The translations under genes were made by a program, and so were the position numbers. Under the pieces are notes generated by a model, which did no database searches, was not told the DNA's origin, and was given only the letters and a program-made list of their open reading frames with translations. Positions 50,059 to 60,135 of a DNA stretch of 64,000 bases are shown in pieces. The DNA is from Anaerolineales bacterium (lineage in GTDB: Bacteria; Chloroflexota; Anaerolineae; Anaerolineales; UBA11579): NCBI GenBank assembly GCA_019637805.1, contig JAHBVB010000002.1, positions 980,981 to 1,044,980 of the forward strand, read 5' to 3'. Each line of letters begins with the position of its first letter. Position 1 is the stretch's first letter.

Positions 50059-50091
50059 AAACCGCCCGGCCAAATGGCCGGGCGGTTTGTG
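50059..50091. terminator. Bidirectional intrinsic terminator
   Basis: AAACCGCCCGGCC, loop AAAT, GGCCGGGCGGTTT, then GTGTGT. Between the convergent oxidoreductase and DUF3597 genes. Confidence 0.85.
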
Positions 50092-50114
50092 TGTACACAT
50101 TCTTGGTTTGAAAC

Positions 50115-50516
50115 TTAGTCCAGCAAGCTAGCGGGCACGGTGCCGCCATTTTCCGAGATCTTCTTCATCACGGCCTTGTGCAGCCAGACATTCATCTTGG
50201 CCGAGTCCTCAAGGTACTCGCTGGGAACACCCAGTTCCACAGCCAGTTCCTTGCGGTTCTCGAAGCTGCTGTCAATGTCCAGCAACTTCAACAGGTCCAC
50301 GATGGATTCCTTCCAGTTCAGCTCAGCGGGGAAATCCTTGGCCATGCCGTCGATCTTGGCGACCACGTCCACCATGTCCATGGCTTCCTTCTTGGCGCCA
50401 ATGCCAGTGCGGATCGGGGTGCGCTCAGCCGGAGTAGCCGCTGGGGTGGAAGCCTTAGGGGCTTCGTCCTTCTTGCCCAGACCCAGCTTGTTCAGAATGG
50501 TATTGAAAATGCTCAT
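50115..50516 (-). CDS. DUF3597 protein
   Basis: A 133-residue protein. The N-terminus (MSIFNTILNKLGLGKK) and the C-terminal domain (VDVVAKIDGMAKDFPAELNW, SIVDLLKLLDIDSSFENRKE, LAVELGVP, MNVWLHKAVMKKISENGG) are those of DUF3597, a small soluble domain of unknown function found in many bacteria. A flexible Ala/Pro linker lies at residues 20-40. Single-gene unit. Confidence 0.9.
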   Translation of the reverse strand: MSIFNTILNKLGLGKKDEAPKASTPAATPAERTPIRTGIGAKKEAMDMVDVVAKIDGMAKDFPAELNWKESIVDLLKLLDIDSSFENRKELAVELGVPSEYLEDSAKMNVWLHKAVMKKISENGGTVPASLLD

Positions 50517-50690
50517 GAGTAATAATCCTTTCGACCTTTTGGGCTCTTCACCAGCCCTTTGAATTTAGTGTAACACAGTTGATTAAACGTAAATTCACCG
50601 CTTGTTATTACAATAATAGCGGTTGTTTTAGGCAGATTTCCCGCTGCAGCCAGCTACAATGTTTCCATTCATTTTTAGACTGAGGTACCC

Positions 50691-51179
50691 ATGACAGAAA
50701 CACCGCAACGTATGACGCCTGCTGAATTGTGGGCCGAGATTCAAAAGGGACGCGCCGCCTACAGCGCGGTGTACGCCGGGCTTAGTGAAGAGCAGATGAC
50801 GCGTCGCCCCGGCCCGCAAACCGATTGGTCGGTCAAAGACCAGATCGTGCACCTCACCTGGTGGGAGAATTACGCCATCACGCGCAGCGCCATTTTGCTG
50901 GCGGGCGAGCCCACCAGCAAGCTCAGCGACTTCGACGCCCTGAATGCCCGCGTCTTTGCCTTCGGCAAAGACCTGCCCCTGCAAACTGTGCTGGACGCCT
51001 TTGCGGCCAACTTGCCGCGCCTGGGCGGGCTGTGCCACAGCCTGAGCGAGGCAGAGCTCAACGACAAGGACGGCAAACGCCGTCCACCGTATTGGCTGCT
51101 GGTGACCGACACCTTCGAACATTATCAGGAGCACCAGCCAGACCTGGAACGCTATGTAGCCAGCCTGAAAGACGCCTGA
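50691..51179 (+). CDS. ClbS/DfsB or DinB-like four-helix bundle protein
   Basis: A 162-residue protein of the DinB/YfiT superfamily: TPAELWAEIQKGRAAYSAVY, WSVKDQIVHLTWWENYAITR, and EHYQEHQPDLERYV. The His in QIVHLTWWE and C-terminal His residues are the usual metal ligands. Members of this group include the colibactin self-protection protein ClbS and thiol transferases; the function here is not inferable. The gene stands alone with an upstream AT-rich promoter region. Confidence 0.78.
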   Translation: MTETPQRMTPAELWAEIQKGRAAYSAVYAGLSEEQMTRRPGPQTDWSVKDQIVHLTWWENYAITRSAILLAGEPTSKLSDFDALNARVFAFGKDLPLQTVLDAFAANLPRLGGLCHSLSEAELNDKDGKRRPPYWLLVTDTFEHYQEHQPDLERYVASLKDA

Positions 51180-51385
51180 ACCCCCCGGACAGCAGCCAAC
51201 CGCCGTGCATCCGATCTTACCAGGGTTGGCAGAGCGGGCAGGTGTCCCACAGCCTCATCCCGGCGGGCCAATCTGGCTTTGGGGCGTAACCGTGCTCCGG
51301 CATATAGTGTTAATGTTCACAGTCGGACTCATACTACGCGCTGGCCTGCGTTTGCCAATTGAGATGAAATGAACTGGAGAAACGG

Positions 51386-52936
51386 ATGAGCAATCGCCCT
51401 ACTATTGAAGAACTGAACCGCAGACGAGCCGAAACCCTGCAGGGGGGCGGGCAGGATCGCGTCGAAGCGCAGCACAAGCAGGGGCGGCTGACCGCCCGGG
51501 AACGCTTGGACTTATTCCTCGACAAAGGCTCTTTCCGTGAGTTGGATGCCTTCGTCAAACACCGCACCTACGCCTTTGGGCTGGAAAACCAGCAGATCGC
51601 CAGCGACAGCGTGGTCACCGGCTGGGGCACTGTGGACGGCCGCCTGGTCTACGTCTTCTCGCAGGACTTCACCGTCTTCGGCGGCAGCCTGGGCGAAGTG
51701 CACGCCGAGAAGATCATCAAAGTCATGGAAATGGCGCTCAAGAACGGCGCACCGGTCATCGGCCTGAATGACTCCGGCGGCGCCCGCATTCAAGAAGGTG
51801 TCGTCTCGCTGGGCGGCTATGCCGATATCTTCCTGCGCAACACGATGGCCTCGGGCGTCATCCCGCAGATCAGCGCCATTATGGGGCCTTGCGCCGGCGG
51901 CGCGGTCTACTCGCCCGCCCTGACCGACTTTATCTTCATGGTGCGCAATTCTTCCTACATGTTTGTCACCGGCCCGGAAGTGGTCAAGAGCGTGACCCAT
52001 GAAGAAGTTTCGTTCGAAGACCTGGGCGGCGCCAGCGTGCACGCCAGCCAGTCCGGCGTCTGCCATGTGGTCGCCGACAGCGAAGCGGACACGCTCTTCC
52101 TGATCCGCAAGCTGCTCTCCTACCTGCCGCAGAACAACCTCGAAGATCCCCCGTTCCGCCCGGCCAAGGACAATCCCCTGCGCCGCGACGAAGCCCTGGA
52201 CGACATCGTGCCGGACGATCCCAGCAAGCCTTATGACATCAAAGAGGTCATCCGCATGCTGGTGGACGAAGGCGCCTTCTTCGAGATCCATGAACAGTTC
52301 GCCCAGAACATTGTTGTGGGCTTTGCCCGCATGGGCGGCCACGCCGTCGGCGTGATCGCCAACCAGCCCATGGTGCTGGCCGGCGTGCTGGACATTGACG
52401 CCTCGGAGAAAGCCGCCCGCTTCGTGCGCTTCTGCGACAGCTTCAACATCCCCCTGCTAACGCTGGTGGACGTGCCCGGCTTCATGCCTGGCACCGCTCA
52501 GGAGCACAGCGGCATCATCCGCGCCGGCGCCAAACTGCTGTATGCCTATTGCGAAGCCACTGTACCCAAGCTGACCGTGGTGACCCGCAAGGCTTACGGC
52601 GGCGCCTACGACGTGATGAGCAGCAAGCACATCCGCGGCGACATCAACCTGGCCTGGCCCACTGCCGAGATCGCTGTCATGGGCCCGGACGGCGCGGTCA
52701 ACATCATCTTCCGCAAGGAGCTGGCCAAGGCCAAGGACCCTGACAAGAAGAAGACCGAGTTGGTAGCGCAATACCGCGAGCAGTTCGCCAACCCTTATGT
52801 GGCCGCCGCACGCGGTTACATCGATGACGTCATCCAGCCGCGCGATACCCGCCCCCGGCTGATCAACGCGCTGGAAATGCTGACCAACAAGCGCGACACC
52901 AACCCGGCCAAGAAGCACGGCAACATTCCGCTGTGA
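51386..52936 (+). CDS. Acyl-CoA carboxylase carboxyltransferase (PccB type)
   Basis: A 516-residue fused carboxyltransferase that moves CO2 from biotin to an acyl-CoA. It starts [15 protein letters not shown], with [31 protein letters not shown], the oxyanion motif [49 protein letters not shown] and later [38 protein letters not shown]. Length and motifs are those of propionyl/methylmalonyl-CoA carboxylase beta. First gene of the biotin-dependent operon; with the mutase at the right end it suggests propionyl-CoA use. Confidence 0.96.
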   Translation: MSNRPTIEELNRRRAETLQGGGQDRVEAQHKQGRLTARERLDLFLDKGSFRELDAFVKHRTYAFGLENQQIASDSVVTGWGTVDGRLVYVFSQDFTVFGGSLGEVHAEKIIKVMEMALKNGAPVIGLNDSGGARIQEGVVSLGGYADIFLRNTMASGVIPQISAIMGPCAGGAVYSPALTDFIFMVRNSSYMFVTGPEVVKSVTHEEVSFEDLGGASVHASQSGVCHVVADSEADTLFLIRKLLSYLPQNNLEDPPFRPAKDNPLRRDEALDDIVPDDPSKPYDIKEVIRMLVDEGAFFEIHEQFAQNIVVGFARMGGHAVGVIANQPMVLAGVLDIDASEKAARFVRFCDSFNIPLLTLVDVPGFMPGTAQEHSGIIRAGAKLLYAYCEATVPKLTVVTRKAYGGAYDVMSSKHIRGDINLAWPTAEIAVMGPDGAVNIIFRKELAKAKDPDKKKTELVAQYREQFANPYVAAARGYIDDVIQPRDTRPRLINALEMLTNKRDTNPAKKHGNIPL

Positions 52937-52960
52937 TGGCGACAGGGAAGGACGCTTGCT

Positions 52961-54475
<1,515 letters not shown>

Positions 54476-54476
54476 C

Positions 54477-54983
54477 ATGATGAGCAAATACATTACAACC
54501 ATTGGCGAGAAGCAGTACACCGTCGAGCTGATCGACGCCACACATGTCAGCGTCAACGATAAGATCTACGAAATTGACTTTGTGGCCGTCTCCGGTCAGC
54601 CGGTGTTCAGCCTGCTGCTTAACGGCGGCTCCTTCCAGGCCGAGGTCTACCCCGGCGAAGAAGATGACATGATGCAGGTGCTGATGCGCGGCCGCCTGTA
54701 CGAAGCCCTGGTGGAAGATGAGCGCGAGAAACGGCTAAGCAGCGCGGCGGGCGCCGCGGCCCAGTCCGGCGAATTCGTGCTGCGCGCCCCGATGCCCGGC
54801 TTGGTCGTCAAGATCCCCGTGGAGGAAGGCGCCCAAGTTCAGAAAGGCGACGTGCTTTTGATCTTGGAATCAATGAAGATGCAGAATGAGTTGAAGTCGC
54901 CGCGTGAAGGAAAGGTCACCCGCATTCAAGTGAAAGCGGGCGACAGTGTAGAACAACGCCAGGTGATGCTGAGCGTGGAATAG
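54477..54983 (+). CDS. accB: Biotin carboxyl carrier protein
   Basis: A 168-residue carrier. The C-terminal biotinyl domain (LRAPMPGLVVKIPVEEGAQV, LLILESMKMQNELKSP) has the biotinylated Lys134 in the ESMKM motif. The N-terminal 90 residues are a beta-rich region with an Ala-rich linker, as in acyl-CoA carboxylase carriers. It begins one base after the biotin carboxylase stop; two consecutive ATG codons (54477, 54480) are possible starts. It completes a three-subunit carboxylase. Confidence 0.95.
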   Translation: MMSKYITTIGEKQYTVELIDATHVSVNDKIYEIDFVAVSGQPVFSLLLNGGSFQAEVYPGEEDDMMQVLMRGRLYEALVEDEREKRLSSAAGAAAQSGEFVLRAPMPGLVVKIPVEEGAQVQKGDVLLILESMKMQNELKSPREGKVTRIQVKAGDSVEQRQVMLSVE

Positions 54984-54994
54984 ATGAGCACAAC

Positions 54995-55624
54995 ATGGTT
55001 ATTTCGCACAGTGACAAAGAGATTGAGGTTAAGTTTTTCGTCCGCAGCCTGCCTGAGATCGAAACCCGCCTGGTAAAAGCCGGGGCTACTCTGGTGCAGC
55101 CGCGCACGCACGAATACAATTTGCGCTTTGACACGCCGGAGGGCAGCCTGAGCCAGCAGAAGAGCATGCTGCGCCTGCGCCGTGACTTTGCCAGCCACAT
55201 TACCTATAAAGGGCCCAGCACTACGCTGGGCGGCGCGCTGGCCCGACAGGAGATCGAGTTCGAGGTCAGCAACTTCGCCGCCGCACAAAAGCTGATCGAA
55301 GCCCTGGGCTTTCGCTCCCGTTTTGTGTACGAGAAGTACCGCACTACCTATGCATTGCAAGGTATGAAAGTCACCTTGGACGAAATGCCCTACGGGGATT
55401 TCGTGGAAATTGAGAGCGGCCAAGCCGAAACGCTGCCAGGCGCGGCCAGCGCCCTGGACTTGAACTGGGAGCTGCGTCTGCCGGAAACTTATGTCAGCAT
55501 TTTCCGGCGCCTTAAAGAGCTGTTTCAATTGTCTTTCAACGACATCACCTTCGCCAATTTCGAGAACGTGACGGTGGATCTGCACCGCAGCGGCATTCAA
55601 GAAGCGGACACCGCCTTAGCTTAA
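54995..55624 (+). CDS. CYTH-domain phosphatase/adenylyl cyclase-like protein
   Basis: A 209-residue CYTH protein of the CyaB/thiamine-triphosphatase tunnel fold. The signature EIEVKF (residues 9-14, ExExK) binds triphosphate; other charged strands are SMLRLRRDFASHITYKGP, RQEIEFEVSNF and FVYEKYRTTYAL, VTLDEMPYGDFVEIE. Substrate may be a triphosphate or a short polyphosphate; a class IV adenylyl cyclase activity is also possible. It is 11 bases after the carrier gene and so probably in the same transcript. A terminator follows. Confidence 0.88.
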   Translation: MVISHSDKEIEVKFFVRSLPEIETRLVKAGATLVQPRTHEYNLRFDTPEGSLSQQKSMLRLRRDFASHITYKGPSTTLGGALARQEIEFEVSNFAAAQKLIEALGFRSRFVYEKYRTTYALQGMKVTLDEMPYGDFVEIESGQAETLPGAASALDLNWELRLPETYVSIFRRLKELFQLSFNDITFANFENVTVDLHRSGIQEADTALA

Positions 55625-55626
55625 AC

Positions 55627-55656
55627 AAAAACGCCCCTCTCGGGGCGTTTGTTTTA
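55627..55656 (+). terminator. Intrinsic terminator after CYTH gene
   Basis: AAAACGCCCC, loop TCTC, GGGGCGTTT, then GTTTT. Ends the carboxylase operon. The following 118 bases hold one more 10-bp stem (55708-55717 with 55723-55732, AGGCTTACAG/CTGTAAGCCT). Confidence 0.85.
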
Positions 55657-55773
55657 ACCACCTCAAATTCAGCTAGCTCGAAGCTTACGTACAAAAACTT
55701 CTTCGCGAGGCTTACAGGATGGCTGTAAGCCTGCTCAGAAAGACGAATTAAGTGAGACTAGCCCGTCCCGCAC

Positions 55774-56055
55774 TTAGCGATTCTTGATACCGTCCAGGCG
55801 CAACACATCGCTGTCGTCGCTGTGGCTGCCGCCGCTGTCCACGTGCTTATCGCTGATCTGCGGGCCGTTCTTGATCACGTGCACCAGCGCCATCGCGTGG
55901 CCGCGCCCCAGATCGAAGTCCTCTTTGAGCCAGGCCACGATCTCACCAGCTTTGGTCTCCGCGCCAAAGCCTTTTTCCTTGGCCAGCGCCAGGAATTCAT
56001 TGGGCGTCTTGCCTGTCTTCAATTCAATATTGTCCAAATAGGCTTGAAATGACAT
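55774..56055 (-). CDS. DUF4287 protein
   Basis: A 93-residue protein beginning MSFQAYLDNIELKTGKTPNE, with ETKAGEIVAWLKEDFDLGRG and HAMALVHVIKNG: the DUF4287 helical domain, sometimes found fused to other modules and of unknown function. A strong ribosome site AGGAGGAAGATAA precedes ATG 56055. The C-terminal 20 residues are polar (SDKHVDSGGSHSDDSD). Confidence 0.88.
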   Translation of the reverse strand: MSFQAYLDNIELKTGKTPNEFLALAKEKGFGAETKAGEIVAWLKEDFDLGRGHAMALVHVIKNGPQISDKHVDSGGSHSDDSDVLRLDGIKNR

Positions 56056-56110
56056 TTATCTTCCTCCTGCGTCTGTCGTCTACAGTGTAAAAGAACGCAT
56101 AAAACTTGAT

Positions 56111-56947
56111 TTAGGTCTCCACCGGCTGCAGCTGACCTGCTGCCCACCGCAGGCCTTCCACGTTTACTTGCTGCCCCAACAGTTCTGCCACCCTGGCCTG
56201 CATGGCCGCCGGATCCCCGCTGGTCAGATAGCGGGTCATGCCGGCCGGCCCCGGGTTGCGCAGCCCGGCGGCGTCCAGCAGCGCGGCCGCCCGGCGGGCG
56301 ATGGCCGGCGCCGGGTCGATCAGACGCACGTCCTCGCCCACGATCCGCCGAATAACGTCAAAGGAAAAGGGGTAATGCGTGCAGCCCAGCACCACCGTGT
56401 CCAGCCCCCAGGCCAGCATCGGCTCCAGGGCTGCGCGCAGGATGCGCTCTGCCTCCACCCCATCCGCCCGCCCGGCTTCGATCTCGGCCACCAGGCCCGG
56501 GCAGGCATCCTGCAGCAGGGTCACACCGCCGCCAAAGCGCTCCACCACTGAGGCGTATAGCTCGCCCTCAAAAGTGGTGGGCGTGGCCAGCACACCCACC
56601 ACTCCGCTGGTGGTGTGCTCCGCCGCGGGCTTCACCGCCGGCTCCATGCCCACGAAGGGGAAGCCGGGGTATTGGGCGCGCAGGGCGTGCAGCGCCGCGG
56701 CTGAGGCGGTGTTGCAGGGGATCACGATCAGCTTGACCCCCTGGCCCATCAAGAATTCCACGACGCCTTCAGACAGGCGCCGCACTTCCTGCAGGCCGCG
56801 CGGGCCGTAAGGCACATGCGCCTGGTCCGCCACGTAGAGCGTGTGCTCCTGCGGCAGCTGGGCCTGGATGGCCCGCAGCACGCTCAGGCCGCCGACACCG
56901 GAATCGAAAGCGCCAATTGGAGCGGTGGGTAATGGGGAAGTCGACAT
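56111..56947 (-). CDS. murI: Glutamate racemase
   Basis: A 278-residue racemase that makes D-glutamate for peptidoglycan. The two catalytic cysteines lie in IPCNTASAAALHAL and LGCTHYPF; the N-terminus has GAFDSGVGGLSVLRAI, and YVADQAHVPYG follows. ATG at 56947 is chosen (a TTG lies two codons upstream). It lies just beyond the rplS terminator, so it probably has its own weak promoter. Confidence 0.96.
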   Translation of the reverse strand: MSTSPLPTAPIGAFDSGVGGLSVLRAIQAQLPQEHTLYVADQAHVPYGPRGLQEVRRLSEGVVEFLMGQGVKLIVIPCNTASAAALHALRAQYPGFPFVGMEPAVKPAAEHTTSGVVGVLATPTTFEGELYASVVERFGGGVTLLQDACPGLVAEIEAGRADGVEAERILRAALEPMLAWGLDTVVLGCTHYPFSFDVIRRIVGEDVRLIDPAPAIARRAAALLDAAGLRNPGPAGMTRYLTSGDPAAMQARVAELLGQQVNVEGLRWAAGQLQPVET

Positions 56948-56951
56948 AAAC

Positions 56952-56985
56952 AAACGGGCAGCCTGTTGGCTGCCCGTGTTTTATA
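56952..56985 (-). terminator. Terminator of rplS
   Basis: Minus strand ACGGGCAGCC, loop AACA, GGCTGCCCGT, then TTGTTTATG; it ends rplS transcription just before murI. On the plus strand it is followed by TTTTAT. Confidence 0.78.
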
Positions 56986-57015
56986 CCAGAATGGGTCTGA
57001 AATTGCGTTCCAAGT

Positions 57016-57438
57016 CTAGGCTTCGGCTTCGCTCTCGGCGGCTTCCTCTGCGGGAGCCGCTTTGGCTTTGCCCTTGCCCTTCTTGGGCAGGTCGCTGAAC
57101 TTCTGCTTGAGGCGGGCCTTCTTGCCGGTCAGACCGCGCAGGTAACCCAGGTTGGCGCGGCGCACCACGGAGCTGTGCTCGACCACCACTTTGTCGATCA
57201 GCGGCGAATGCACCAGGAAAGTGCGTTCGACGCCGATACCATTGCTGGCCACGCGGCGCACGGTGAAGTTTTTGGTATTGGCAGATTTGCCGGCACGCAA
57301 GACAACACCCTTGAACTCCTGGATGCGCTCACGGTCGCCTTCCTTGATCTTGACGTGCACGCTGACCTGGTCGCCGGGGCGCAGGGCAGGAATATTCGGA
57401 TTGGGGGCGGCCGCAACGGCCTTTAACAATTCAGACAT
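57016..57438 (-). CDS. rplS: 50S ribosomal protein L19
   Basis: A 140-residue L19, at the interface of the ribosomal subunits. Motifs: LRPGDQVSVHVKIKEGDRER, IQEFKGVVLRA, NFTVRRVASNGIGVERTF, HSPLIDKVVV, VRRANLGYLRGLTGKKARLK. About 25 extra residues at the C-terminus (KKGKGKAKAAPAEEAAESEA) are low-complexity, beyond the usual 115. It is a single-gene unit; no trmD or rpsP lies beside it. Confidence 0.96.
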   Translation of the reverse strand: MSELLKAVAAAPNPNIPALRPGDQVSVHVKIKEGDRERIQEFKGVVLRAGKSANTKNFTVRRVASNGIGVERTFLVHSPLIDKVVVEHSSVVRRANLGYLRGLTGKKARLKQKFSDLPKKGKGKAKAAPAEEAAESEAEA

Positions 57439-57493
57439 CGATTTTCTTTTCCTCTCGGTTCAAACAGCAACGGATTTTACCATACCTCTAAAT

Positions 57494-58348
57494 TTAGCTG
57501 GCGAAGAAATCCGTAGAGCGGTAATCCTCTGCGACAAGTGGATAGCCTTGGGTGAAATGGTCCTGGTTGCCCAGCCAACGCGCCACCACCTCCAACAGGT
57601 TGGATCCAATGAAACGGCCGCCGCCCTGGCTGGCGTGGCAGGCATCCGCCTGGTCCTTGCGCGCCTGCACGCTGCGGTAATTAATGCTGACGTGCTTGGG
57701 CGTGTCCACATCGCGGGCCAGCCGGGTCAGGTCAATATCTTTGTTGCGTCCCACTTTGGAGGGGTCTTTGCGCAGCAGGCGCATGAACAGCACCGCCCGG
57801 CGCAGACGGGCACGGTTGCGGGCGTTGAAGAAGAGTTTGTCGGGCTGGAAAGGCGCCCCGGCTTTGGGGAACTGCGCCGCGTCGCCGGCGGCATGGAAGG
57901 CCGCCACAGTGGCCTTATGCACCGCAATGTGGTCCGGATGGTAGTAGCCGCCAGTCTCGTCGAAAGTGATCACCACTTGCGGCTTCAGCCGGCGGATGTG
58001 GCCGACAATGCGCTCGGCCACCTGCTCCAGCGGCGCCTGCACCAGCGAAGCGGGGTTTTGGTTGTCCTGCGAACCGACCATACCCGAGTCGCGGTAGTCC
58101 AGGAAGGAAATGCTCTTCAGCCCCAGGGCCTGGCCGGCGCAGTGCAGTTCCGCCTCGCGCAGCTCGGCGATGGTCTTGTACTTCTGCAGATATTCAGGGT
58201 CGACCGTGCCGGCTTCGCCGCGCGTGGCGCACACCAGGTGCACGTCCACCCCCAGGCTGGAGTAATAAGCCAGTGTGCCGCCCATGCCAAACGACTCGTC
58301 GTCTGGGTGGGCCATCACAACCAAAATAGTTTTAGGAGTAGTGTTCAT
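57494..58348 (-). CDS. PIG-L family deacetylase
   Basis: A 284-residue LmbE/PIG-L-like metal-dependent deacetylase. It has the zinc motif MAHPDDESFGMGGTLAYYSS and the later HPDHIAVHKATVAAF with the third ligand His. Members remove acetyl groups from GlcNAc conjugates (mycothiol or bacillithiol synthesis) or other N-acetyl sugars; this sequence cannot choose between them. It is divergent to the membrane protein, with a minus-strand -10 TATAAT at 58383-58378. Confidence 0.93.
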   Translation of the reverse strand: MNTTPKTILVVMAHPDDESFGMGGTLAYYSSLGVDVHLVCATRGEAGTVDPEYLQKYKTIAELREAELHCAGQALGLKSISFLDYRDSGMVGSQDNQNPASLVQAPLEQVAERIVGHIRRLKPQVVITFDETGGYYHPDHIAVHKATVAAFHAAGDAAQFPKAGAPFQPDKLFFNARNRARLRRAVLFMRLLRKDPSKVGRNKDIDLTRLARDVDTPKHVSINYRSVQARKDQADACHASQGGGRFIGSNLLEVVARWLGNQDHFTQGYPLVAEDYRSTDFFAS

Positions 58349-58377
58349 GGCAATACCTGTTCGGAGGCGAAGACAAC

Positions 58378-58415
58378 ATTATAGTCCTGTGGGCTGGCTT
58401 TGTCTCAACTAGAAT
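58378..58415. promoter_or_regulatory. Divergent -10 boxes for PIG-L and membrane-protein genes
   Basis: Minus strand TATAAT (58383-58378) lies 30 bases before PIG-L ATG; plus strand TAGAAT (58410-58415) lies six bases before ATG 58422, the leaderless arrangement. Confidence 0.5.
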
Positions 58416-58421
58416 ACCGCA

Positions 58422-58919
58422 ATGAAGGAATTTGGCTTTACTCCCAGTGATTTGCAAGCCAATAAAGCCGGCAGACTGTCTGCCCGCCAGCAGGAAGTGG
58501 TCAGCGCATTTCTGTTGGGGGCGCACAAACGGCTGCAATTGGCGGCTGCCGTGGGGGGATTTAGCCCGCTCGTGGTGGTTGGCTTGGTCTACTTGCTGGA
58601 ACCCACCGGCTTTGAGCAATCCATACCCTACCTGTTGCCAGCCTATGCGCTCTATCTGCTAATTCTGGGCATCGCTTTATTCAGGGGTTCTCGCCTCAAC
58701 CAAGTGCTGGCCAAGGGCCGTGTCCAAACCGTCAGCGGCTCTCCCGCCTTATCCACGGCCAAGGTGCGCAGGTGGACCGCCTATTACGCCGAGATCGGCG
58801 GCGTGCGTTTCCAGCTGCAATCCAACCAATTCCAGGCGCTACAAAAACACCGGCAGTATCGCGTCCATTACCTGCCATACCCACCGACCCACTGGATCCT
58901 GTCGTTAGAAGAGAAATAG
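58422..58919 (+). CDS. Hypothetical two-helix membrane protein
   Basis: A 165-residue protein with two hydrophobic segments (about residues 43-65, FSPLVVVGLVYLL, and 73-92, LPAYALYLLILGIALF), a cytoplasmic N-terminus (SARQQEVVSAFLLGAHKRLQ) and a soluble C-terminal part (WTAYYAEIGGVRFQLQSNQF, YRVHYLPY). I recognise no family. It is convergent to the MoeB-type gene, one base apart. Confidence 0.7.
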   Translation: MKEFGFTPSDLQANKAGRLSARQQEVVSAFLLGAHKRLQLAAAVGGFSPLVVVGLVYLLEPTGFEQSIPYLLPAYALYLLILGIALFRGSRLNQVLAKGRVQTVSGSPALSTAKVRRWTAYYAEIGGVRFQLQSNQFQALQKHRQYRVHYLPYPPTHWILSLEEK

Positions 58920-58920
58920 C

Positions 58921-60075
58921 CTAATAGACGGAGAGATTGGGGTCCACTTGCCGGGCCCAGGCATTGATGCCGCCCACCAGGTTCTTGACCTTGGTGAAGC
59001 CCGCCGCCCGCAGGAATTCCACGGCGCGCTCGGAGCGCGAGCCGGAACGGCAGAGGATGACCATCTCGACCGACGGGTCCAATTCGGGCAAGCGGGCGGG
59101 CAATTCGCCCAGTGGGATCAGCTCGGCGTTTGGCAGCTGGGAAATGTGCAATTCGTGCGGCTCGCGCACGTCGATCAAGCGCGGCGGGTGGCCCTGCTGG
59201 ATCTGGGCAGCCAATGCCTGCGGGGTGATTTCAAATTCTTTGTCCATAGGCCTCTCATCGTGGTCGTGGGCCGGCACACCGCAGAAAGCTTCATAATCGA
59301 TCAGCTCGATCTGTTCGGACGGCAGGCTGCACACGGTACAGTTTGGATCTTTGCGAAGTTTTATCGTATCGAAGCGCATGTCCAGCGCGTGAAAAAGCAG
59401 CAACTTGCCCACCAGCGGCTCGCCGATCCCCAGCAACAGCTTGAGGCCTTCGCTGGCCTGCAGTGAGCCAATGATGCCCGGCAAGACGCCCAGCACGCCG
59501 CCTTCTGCGCAGCTGGGCACACTGCCCGGCGGGGGCGGGTCGGGGAACAGGCAACGGTAGCAGGGGCCGTCTTTGGCGGCAAAGACGCTCACCTGGCCGT
59601 CAAAGCGGAAGATCGACCCATACACGTTGGGGATGCCCAGCTTGACGCAAACATCGTTGACCAGATAACGCGTGGGGAAATTGTCCGTGCCGTCGATCAC
59701 CAGGTCGTAGCCTTGAACAATGCGCAGAGCATTGGCCGAGGTCAAGCTCTCGTTGTAGACCGGCACATCAATGCCCGGGTTCAGGTCGAGCAGGCGGCTG
59801 CGGGCCGATTCGACTTTGAGCTGGTCGAGATTGGATGTCCCATGGATCACCTGGCGCTGCAAGTTCGAGGCGTCGACCACATCGTAGTCCACCAGGCCAA
59901 TGCGCCCCACTCCGGCGGCGGCCAGGTACAAGGCAGCCGGAGAGCCCAACCCGCCTGCGCCGACCACTAGCACCGAGGCGGCCTTGAGTTTGCGTTGACC
60001 GTCCAGCCCCACCTGCGGGATCAGCAAGTGGCGTGAATAGCGCAGCAGTTCGTCACGGGACAGCTCGGCAGACAT
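58921..60075 (-). CDS. MoeB/ThiF-family adenylyltransferase fused to rhodanese domain
   Basis: A 384-residue E1-like enzyme. The N-terminal part (LLRYSRHLLIPQVGLDGQRK, VLVVGAGGLGSPAALYLAAA, VDYDVVDASNLQRQVIHG, DGTDNFPTRYLVND) binds ATP and adenylates a sulfur-carrier protein; CYRC and CTVC are the zinc cysteines. The C-terminal 100 residues are a rhodanese domain with the active loop ILCRSGSRSERAVEF. Such fusions act in molybdopterin, thiamine or tRNA thiolation. The ATG at 60075 has TATAGT seven bases upstream. No carrier protein gene is near. Confidence 0.93.
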   Translation of the reverse strand: MSAELSRDELLRYSRHLLIPQVGLDGQRKLKAASVLVVGAGGLGSPAALYLAAAGVGRIGLVDYDVVDASNLQRQVIHGTSNLDQLKVESARSRLLDLNPGIDVPVYNESLTSANALRIVQGYDLVIDGTDNFPTRYLVNDVCVKLGIPNVYGSIFRFDGQVSVFAAKDGPCYRCLFPDPPPPGSVPSCAEGGVLGVLPGIIGSLQASEGLKLLLGIGEPLVGKLLLFHALDMRFDTIKLRKDPNCTVCSLPSEQIELIDYEAFCGVPAHDHDERPMDKEFEITPQALAAQIQQGHPPRLIDVREPHELHISQLPNAELIPLGELPARLPELDPSVEMVILCRSGSRSERAVEFLRAAGFTKVKNLVGGINAWARQVDPNLSVY

Positions 60076-60082
60076 GGCGACT

Positions 60083-60129
60083 ACTATATCAGAGAGCAAT
60101 CAGCGATCCGAAACCATCGCCACTATAAT
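60083..60129. promoter_or_regulatory. Divergent leaderless promoters for moeB-type and threonine aldolase genes
   Basis: Minus-strand TATAGT (60088-60083) is seven bases before ATG 60075; plus-strand TATAAT (60124-60129) is six bases before ATG 60136. Neither gene has a Shine-Dalgarno. Confidence 0.6.
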
Positions 60130-60135
60130 CAGCGC